Positions 56,656 to 64,000 of a stretch of DNA of 64,000 bases are shown one piece after another. Made by a program: the position numbers and the translations under genes. Under the pieces are notes generated by a model. It did not search any database. It was not told where the DNA came from and was given only the letters and a program-made list of their open reading frames with translations. The first letter of the stretch is position 1. Every line of letters begins with the position of its first letter. Source of the DNA: Amblyomma americanum (Eukaryota > Arthropoda > Arachnida > Ixodida > Ixodidae); NCBI RefSeq assembly GCF_052857255.1, contig NC_135504.1, forward strand, positions 135,520,929 through 135,584,928. Reading direction: 5' to 3'.

Positions 56656-57380
56656 AATCAGGGCCCCTGCACAGAATGCCTCCACGACAAAGTAGTCTGT
56701 TGCTAAAAGTTCTTCTAACGCAAGCTAGAACTTAATCGCAGGAAAAATTTATAAGGTCTGTATTCTAGAATTTTGGTACCTGGCTGGTTTCATAATTCAG
56801 TATAGTTGCACATTAGGAAGCTGATTTCGCTTACTGTTCTGACTGGCCAGGGGAGAAATGCAGGATTCTGCGCCTTGTGACCCAGCGTTACAAACTGCCC
56901 TTTTTCACGTTTTATCCTACTATAATTGAGTGCACAAGCTGTAGTTTGTAATGTAGTGGTACTTTTCGATCTGACTCACTTCATCTTTTCAACATGTGCA
57001 GTGCTTGGCAACCAATTTGTTAAGAGGTTAAGCTTAAGAACTGATGAGTGAAACACTTTGCAAGACAACGAGGATTACACGAATGGATTGTAGTGCTAAC
57101 TGGCAACCCATTGCATGGCAGATGTCAGCAGACAGTAAGTGAAGTCCTCCTTGGTTGAGATAGTTCTGGCGCTTCACCCAAGTAATGTGCTAGAGTTGGG
57201 ATTACGCCAGCTATTCGGAGCACCACGGACGCATAATTTCATTTCAATAGCCAGCATAGAATTAAGTTGCAGCCACATGCTTTCTGCTTGCCACCAACCA
57301 CATATACAATATATATGCATGGTGCCATAGTTTTTCGCAAAATATGTATACGTGGTCATTGCAAGCCCATGCGTGTGCAG
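56656..57380. other. Gene-free stretch
   Basis: Nothing recognised. Confidence 0.4.
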
Positions 57381-58720
57381 GATTGTCCATATGAAGTTTG
57401 AACACTGCTTCGGGCAGCCGACGCTTTGCGCAGTGCCTCTCGCGTGCCTGGGTAACTAGCGCGCAGGTGCAGTGAAAAACATTAGTGTGGCTTTCGCCGC
57501 GTAGTCTGCTACAGCATGCTAGCACTGCTGAATTAGTCTCGCCTTGCAGCGAAGATCACTTTCGCATTGAGCGCAGAGCGCCCGGGGAATTACTGTTTCT
57601 GATGCAGCAGCTTAGAAACCCAGCACCTGCGCGTGGTTGAGAGCTGCATCCACGGTGGCAAAAGCTTTTGCTTAAGGTTTCTTTTTGCGATCAACACATA
57701 AAGGCTGATACGAAGAAAAACTTCATTCAAGTGTGATTTAAAGCAGTTTACTTGGTGCCATCCGCCAATTAGCTGCGGTATTTTATAACTTTAAGCACTT
57801 CTTGCCGAGCGTCCAGAACAGGCCGATTCATGGGTGCTTTCATCTGCTCAAAGTGCCGCACCCCAGTACAATGCCAGTGCTAAATTTATTGGCTGGCAAT
57901 ACAAGTGCAGGTTAGGCGAATTTTTTTTATTTGCTTATTTAGCTTAACGCACAATAGACTAGGCTGCTAGGGAGCTTCGCAATTTTGATAAAATAATTCC
58001 TGATGAATTCAAACACCGGAGCATTATTGTGGAATTTTCAGTTGTCTCAAAGCCGGCCTTGGTTGCTGCTCATATGCGGCCACTGTTTTGCCGCAGATGA
58101 GCAAAACATGCCCATGTTTTTCATTCACTCCTTTTTTACCATTTTTACGGTGCAGTGTTGGTGTTCATACTGGCTTTGTATTAATCTCCCTCCATGGCAG
58201 CTCACCATATATTAAGCAATAAAATTGCCGAACGGCGCTTTGAGCGGATGAAAGCACTCGTGAGTAACCGGCTTATTCTGGCTGCTGGGCAAGATGTGCT
58301 TGAAATTATAAAATATTTCAGCTAAGTGGTGGCGCTAGCCTCCAAGTAAACCGCTTGCACTCGCACTTGGACAAAGTTTTTCTCTGTATCTGCCTTTTAT
58401 TAGGTGTTGATTGCAAGGAAAAACGATAACGAAAAGCCTTTGCTATCGTGGATGCAGATCTAAAACACGCTCAGGCGCTGGGCTTCTAAGTTGATGTGTT
58501 TAAAACAGTAATGCCCTGGGCGCTCTGCTATGAAAGCGAAAGTGGTCTTCACTGCAAGATTGAGCTCAATCTAGCGGTGCTGGCGCGCTGCAGCAGACGA
58601 TGCGGCCAAAGCCACGCCTATGGTTTTCACTGCACCTGCACACTAATTACCCAGCCACTCGAGATGCACTGCGCAGAGCACCGGTTGCCCGGAGCAGTGT
58701 TCAAACTGGAGGGTGGACGA
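57381..58720. repeat. Long inverted repeat (foldback element) 2, arms about 470 bp
   Basis: Arms at about 57395-57860 and 58231-58707 pair over nearly their whole length around a spacer of about 370 bp. Matching markers are AGTTTGAACACTGC, GCGCAGTGC, GCAGGTGCAGTGAAAA, GCAGAGCGCCC, CTGCATCCACG, AGCGGTTTACTTGG-like and GTGCTTTCATC. Arms differ at many positions, so the repeat is old. There is no coding frame for a transposase and no clear target duplication. RNA through it would fold into a very long hairpin. Confidence 0.85.
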
Positions 58721-60206
58721 ACCTTTACTTCATGTGAAATTACTAAGCTCGAAGCACCTACAGCTCTTGTGGTGCAAATAAATTTAAATTGCACCTTAAG
58801 GTTCCAAAATACGTAATCAAAACCTGACCACTGTTTGGCTGCATGGCCTTTTGCCAGCTGTGAGGCTGCTAGCTACTGCAGCACCACCTCGTTATTTTGG
58901 AAACATGGCGGAGGCCTATTCCAGGAAGGGCACCACTTTAGCGTTGTCTTGGCCCTTGGCACCTGCTTTCATTCTGTCAGTTTAATCATATATCAAGCTT
59001 GCTCCCTTGAGCTTCGTACACATGTGACAATGCAATTGAAGAAATGTGCATGGCTATATTGACATGTACTACGACTTTGAAGGTACACTTTGAAGGCCTA
59101 AAGGTTCTGGTGCAACAAAGATAGAGCTAGCAGTGGGGCATATGTGTGCACCCAAGTTTATATCATCCACCTACTTAAGCTGCCTTTTGCCTCTGTGGCA
59201 CATGCACGGATAACGCTGCTATTAATAGCTTGTTTCTTCAGACTCTTTTAACATGTGCATTTTACCTTGTAGCAACTCGGATCTCTACTGCTGCATGTAA
59301 ATGAACGGCCAGTGATAGAAGCATCACAGAATGATGCATACTGAGCATAAACTAATTGCAAAATAGCATATCATTGTCAATCAGGAAAAACTTGCAGTAA
59401 TCATGCTGACCACACAAAAGGCATCATTATTTATCATGCATGACACTTTGTATACTACAATCAAAACTCTGCCGCACTTCAGGATTTTGTTCACATACCC
59501 ATGTTATCGGCACACTGCCCAGATATAAAAACAGGAAATATTTGTGCCACGGATCGGTATCCATGCAGAAAATTTCTTTGCATATGTAGTTGTCATTATC
59601 AGTCTAATTGCATTGACTGCAAAACAAAGGCCTTTCCCATGTGCTTCTAGTTGACCCTGCCCTGTGCCAGCTGTGGCACCTTGTGCGTACAGATTCTAGG
59701 GGAAAACTGTCTTGGATCATTGTCCACCACCTTCTAGCCTAGCAGGAAATAAACTACATATGCAGCAAATGCCACTCAAGCTACCACAGAGGCTGTGTGC
59801 TTGGCCACTAAGGTAACATGATAATCTACATCCCTTACCAACATTGCCTTTCATAGCCCACAGGCTGCTTCAAGATGTTCCACCACAGATGCGTACAGTA
59901 AAGTGTTTATGCGTTTGTAATAGCCAGGAATTATTGCATTAAAAGTAACACCCTGAAATTGTTGCATTAAAGGTTTGCCTTATTTTCATGTGAATGAGCA
60001 ATTTTAGCGTGGACTGCACTTGAGTTGGGTGTTTGATCTTTAATCTCTTGGAGGATCATACAAGAATGCAGAGAAAAAAGCAAGGAAATACGAGTTCAGC
60101 TCTGCAGTAGAAAGCTCTGCAATTTCTGGTAATTGGAAAATCCCAAGTTTTTAAACGTTAGTAAAAGTATTCGTATTCAAAATATGCGCTCATTTTTCTG
60201 TTTTAG
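58721..60206. other. Probable intron or intergenic stretch
   Basis: AT-rich, with no gene or repeat recognised. Confidence 0.4.
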
Positions 60207-60353
60207 GCAGTGAAGGTCCGGATGTGCCTGAAGTCCGGCTGCCATCTCCACCCCGACTGCCATCGCCACCACCCTGGCTGCCGTCGCCCCCACCCCAGCT
60301 GCCATCGCCACCACCCCAGCTACCATCGCCACCCCTGCTGATATCACCACCCC
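60207..60353 (+). CDS. Proline-rich repeat exon
   Basis: The acceptor TTTTTCTGTTTTAG ends at 60206 and the donor GTAAGCC starts at 60354. The 147-nt exon starts and ends in phase 1, so it can be skipped without shifting the frame. It reads GSEGPDVPEVRLPSPPRLPS, then three or more LPSPPP(Q/W)-type units. Such stretches are flexible linkers or ligands for SH3/WW domains. Its 5' phase fits the exon ending at 51106, so both may belong to one gene with a large repeat-filled intron; other exons may lie between or beyond. Confidence 0.5.
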
Positions 60354-61451
60354 GTAAGCCTTTATCTGTGTTTAGTCTTTAGATTTGCATTGTTTGAGTT
60401 ATGACTTAGTGAATTTATGGTGATATCACATGGGAGAAAGGGGGGACACCCACCCTCTAGCCGTTCCTGCTTCTTATTGATCGAAAAAAATGCATATGGG
60501 TGACTCAAGAATTTGAGCTCAATTAAAACCCTGTTGGAAAACTGCATTAAGTCTGCTTTCCTGCATAGCAAAAACCCCTTTACCACAGACTCCATGCGAG
60601 TGCTTGAAAACCTTTTAATAGGGAGAAGTTATTTTCAAGGGCTGAAGAAAAATTTGAGGTGAAGGCAACGAAAGAGATTGTTTCAGTTGTCAACACATGA
60701 GCCCTATCCTTAGACGATGTCATGGCCAGTTGATAGTGTGTTAGCCGGTAGCTTTAGAGATCACTTTTGGTTTTTTCGTTGTTACAATGTTCTTTTGGGT
60801 GCTTTTAAAATCACCAGTCACACCTGTGCAGGCATGCGCTGTACCCTCAGAAGACTGAAGCATGCGCTGGTTGATGTCAGACGTTCTTTCGGAGAAAAAT
60901 GTACCCTGGCGCTGTTTACAGCGTCCCGTGTTCCGAATGTGACAGTGTCGACATTGGCGAGACTCTCAATTTTAAAAGGCACCTAAAAGAACATTGCAAC
61001 AATATTTTTGTCGAGAAAAGCAATTGTAGTTAGGTACTGTAAAAATTTAGTTCCAAAGTTTAGCATTTCACTGTTTTCAAGCAAAAGATGGAAGGTAGAT
61101 TATAGTTTTTGTACTGAAGATATAAGAGTGCTCAGAAGACAGGGACAAGAGGACTGGATGGGATAAACGCTCCTCACAACTGGGTTTATTCAGAAACATT
61201 TTTCATTAACAGCCCACCTGTGAAGTCAAAGTCAGCATTGACTTGCACAACGTAACTGCCAAAGGCAGGAGGGAATTTAAAAATTGTAATTCATCAGAAT
61301 GCAATCAAAGGGTGGTGCTACGTGTGTGCCATGCTTGCTGTCACCAAAGCATGTACTATAATAACCATATGCGACTTGCCCATGAACAGCAGCTATTTTT
61401 GAAGCATGGTCACAGAGCTTTCGCTCACACACTTGACACACAAATTGCCGC
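60354..61451. other. Probable intron stretch
   Basis: No gene recognised. Confidence 0.4.
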
Positions 61452-61680
61452 AAATGGCTTTGCGATTAAGGTGCTTGGCTGCTGACGCGAAAGGTGCCGG
61501 CTCAATCTCAACTGCAGTGGTCTCACTTCAGTGGGGGTGGAATGCTAGATGCTCGCCCGTGTACTGTGCAATGTTTGCGCACGTTAAAGAACACCAGGTG
61601 GCTGAAACCTTCGGAGCTCTCTGCTGAGTTGCTCCAGGTAAAGTGCTTTGGTACATTAAGCCTCGTAAGCCATGACTAAA
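61452..61680 (+). mobile_element. tRNA-headed SINE, diverged second subtype
   Basis: Head GCTTTGCGATTAAGGTGCTT, core TGTGCAATGTTTGCGCACGT, then a CTGAGTTGCT...AAAGTGCTTTGG end corresponding to the copies at 33555 and 42146. Confidence 0.65.
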
Positions 61681-61752
61681 ACACACTTTCGGTATTTCCC
61701 TTTGAGTTTGTTTTTTTGCCTTATCCCACGATTGTAGTCATGTGCACTTCAG

Positions 61753-61862
61753 GGAAGCATCCGTGGCATTCCCCACAATGAAGTGGCAGATTCAATCCAC
61801 CGCCTGTTCCGAAAGGCGTGGGCGCTCTGTGAGGATGTCGTTAATACACCAGCCAATTTGGC
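61753..61862 (+). CDS. Weak candidate exon overlapping an inverted repeat
   Basis: The acceptor CATGTGCACTTCAG ends at 61752 and a donor-like GTATGTAC starts at 61863. In phase 0 the segment reads GSIRGIPHNEVADSIHRLFR, then AWALCEDVVNTPANL. It looks protein-like but matches no family I know, and its phase does not fit the proline-rich exon. Its last 22 bp belong to the left arm of the inverted repeat. It could be part of a mobile element. Confidence 0.2.
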
Positions 61863-62386
61863 GTATGTACACTGCCACAGCTGTGTGGTATTCGATAGAT
61901 GACACCAGTGCAGCAAGGAACACATGTTTTGGTACTTCTTCGGGCAGTCAGTATGGCTATGCGGCCTTTCCTCTACAAGTCTTGCATAGCTGCGACAGCT
62001 TACATGGCGTACAAAAATCCCAGCTGTATGCCATACTGAGAGGCAATTTTCTTCCGGTTATGAAAGCTTTGTGCTGTAGGACATAACCTAATACATTTTC
62101 TTCTTGGAACCTCATATATTCTGATCTCTAAAAGTATGAGGTTATGCCCTAACTGCACAGTCTCATAAGCTGAGGATAATTGCTTCTCAGTATGGCATAC
62201 GGCTGTTGTTTTCTGTGCCACGTAAGCTGTTAAAGTTATGAAGACTTATAGAGGAAAAGCCATATTATCGCACTAGCTGCCAGAAGAAGCACCAAAACAT
62301 GTACGTTCTTGCTGCGCAAGTGTAGCCTATAGGATACCACTCAACTATGGCAAAGTGCGCATCAGCAAAACTGGCCGGTGTATTAA
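61841..62386. repeat. Long inverted repeat (foldback element) 3, arms about 254 bp
   Basis: Arms at 61841-62094 and 62134-62386 surround a 39-bp loop. Both outer ends carry TTAATACACC, and matching markers inside include CATGTTTTGGT, CTTCTTC, CTTTTCCTCTA-like, GTATGCCATACTGAGA and ATAACCT. Identity is imperfect with small indels. TTAA at both ends could reflect a TTAA target, but no transposase is present. Confidence 0.85.
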
Positions 62387-64000
62387 GACTATAGATACCT
62401 TCCTTTTGGGTAGTGTTTTCATTTTTAAAACAATGTGTAAGGCATTGTTACACATGAATTAGCGTGTGGCATTTTCTTTTGGCTGCTACGTAATTTACAA
62501 TCCATTTTCTTGTGCTTTTTTGACTTCAGTTTAGCCAGCTAAACAATGACCGCGACGTCAACATGTGGTTAAAGGTCACATGAGGCATGAAAAAATGGCA
62601 GTATAATCGCTACTCCTACATTTGTTATCATTCAGGCTCTTTGGGTGAAAGTGCATATTTAGCTTCTTTCCTTGTGATGCGTCAGTAATCACGGTTCCCT
62701 TTTCTCAAAGGTCCCATGTCTGCCCCACTCCCCAGTTTTGCAGTCCTTCAAAACCATATATAATTTTTTGTGTTATCTATGCGTTGCTGTCATGCATTGT
62801 TGCAAGTGTTTGGTTTGGACGTGTTTCTGAACTTCACTGCACGTATGACTACCTATTACTCCCTCGATACCAGAGCAGCAAGCTTCCACACAACCGACTG
62901 AAAGGCACTTCTAGCATTACTTTTTTCGAACTGAGCACAGAGAGGAGGAGAAGCCTTAGAGAAAGGCGCATGCCGTGATCACGGACTCACCACAAGGAAA
63001 GAAGTGAAGTGTGTGCTTCCGGCAGAGCAGGCTGATTGGTGTATCACCCGTTCGCAGCAGTCTCACAGAAGCAGACTCCTTGGGTACTTTTATTTCTTTG
63101 TGCTTAACTTACAGCTGTGTTGTGTCGACTGCAAGGACATTTTGACAGAAATCCAGGGGCTAAAGTAAAAACAAAAACGAAGTTTTCCAGAATACTCTTT
63201 TGGAACAGACAGCGGATCAAAACCTCATTGTGGTAACTGCCTTGAATGCTTTCCTGAACTGCACAATATTGTAATCGTGGGACGAGGCAAAAAAAAAAAT
63301 GAACTCTAAAGGGAGGTACTGCAAGTATTTCTTTTCATGGCTTGGGTGATAAGTGCGTGAGAGAAAGCTCTGTAACCGTGCTTTAGAAATTATTGTCCAC
63401 GTGCAAGTAAATAATGGTGGCTATATAGTACGTGTTTTGGTGTCATCATACATTGTACACACGTGGCACCATACTTTGATTGTATGCTGGTGAGTTATAA
63501 TTTTCTTGTTCCGCCTTTGGCGATTACCTTATGCAAGTCGATGCTGGCTACAGCTGCGCTGGTGGGCTGCTATAAGAAATGTCTGAATAAACTGCTATGA
63601 GCAGCGCTTGTCCTCTCCGGTTCTACGACTATAGTAGTTCTATGACTATAGTCGACCATAATGCGGTTCCGGAATATGGTCTACTGTGTTTGAATTTGTG
63701 CGTAAATGGTGCCTTCTGGAGTGGACTATTTTATACTGTGAGTGAGTGCGTACATAGATGGTGACTGCTGGAGTAGAATATGTACTATTATAAGCGACTG
63801 TGTGCATAGCGGGGAAGATCCGACAGGTTTTAGGTCGTTATTAACATATAAGTGACGCTACGGTGGATCAATTGCCAGCAGAATAAGCAAGGCTGATCCC
63901 ACCTGTAGCGTACAACTCAACTCTCCGGTTCTCTCATTCAAGTCGTTCTTGTGCTTTAAAATTTGCAGCATGATACCAGCTGGTGCAGCGTACAGCTTCG
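62387..64000. other. Gene-free stretch with a degenerate tandem repeat
   Basis: No gene recognised. At 63685-63815 two to three diverged units of about 55 bp recur (TGCGTAAATGGTGCC and TGCGTACATAGATGGTGAC, each followed by CTGGAGT). Just before, CTACGACTATAGTAG and CTATGACTATAGTCG form a short duplication. AATAAA occurs near 63584. Confidence 0.45.

Overview
This is animal nuclear DNA, and the best fit is a hard (ixodid) tick. The reasons are inference: about ten copies of a tRNA-headed SINE matching the tick 'Ruka' type, RTE-, CR1/Jockey- and I-like LINE remains, introns with normal GT/AG sites, and very low gene density. There is no bacterial-type operon, no CRISPR array and no intact tRNA or rRNA gene. 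Most of the window is mobile DNA and intron or intergenic sequence; host coding sequence appears only as short candidate exons.

Layout. 0.6-4.5 kb: a young Ty3/gypsy LTR retrotransposon with matching 152-bp LTRs and a 4-bp target duplication, an intact protease-RT-RNase H-integrase frame, but no gag. 5-20 kb: sparse DNA with a truncated RTE LINE in antisense, SINEs, a GGAT/GGAC microsatellite and two small hairpins. 20.4-25 kb: a decayed LINE broken by a head-to-head SINE pair and by a second, 5'-truncated I-like LINE with a 14-bp target duplication. 26-27.1 kb: two tandem SINEs, then a BACK-domain (BTB protein) exon or remnant. 27.3-33.3 kb: a long, frame-broken copy of that same I-like LINE (ORF1 with zinc knuckles; ORF2 with endonuclease, RT, RNase H and a zinc finger). 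33.5-36.8 kb: a possible signal-peptide exon, a 62-bp tandem repeat and a cysteine-rich candidate exon.

42.6-47.8 kb (minus strand): a CACTA/TNP2-like transposase gene cut in two by a 3,106-bp composite insertion flanked by 9-bp direct repeats. The insertion joins a LINE RNase H fragment under a TATA box and CRE-rich segment, the front of a Helitron protein, and a cysteine-rich coding fragment I cannot assign. This is the most unusual locus here.

50.4-61.9 kb: a sparse plus-strand host gene is likely. It has a 5' exon with a consensus donor, an exon resembling the N-terminal domain of DUF4806-type proteins, and a phase-compatible proline-rich exon. Three long imperfect inverted repeats (49.5, 57.4-58.7 and 61.8-62.4 kb), a 1,212-bp solo LTR and an RTE LINE fragment lie in or beside it. 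Working parts can be argued only for the gypsy element and perhaps this host gene; everything else looks like debris from successive insertions.
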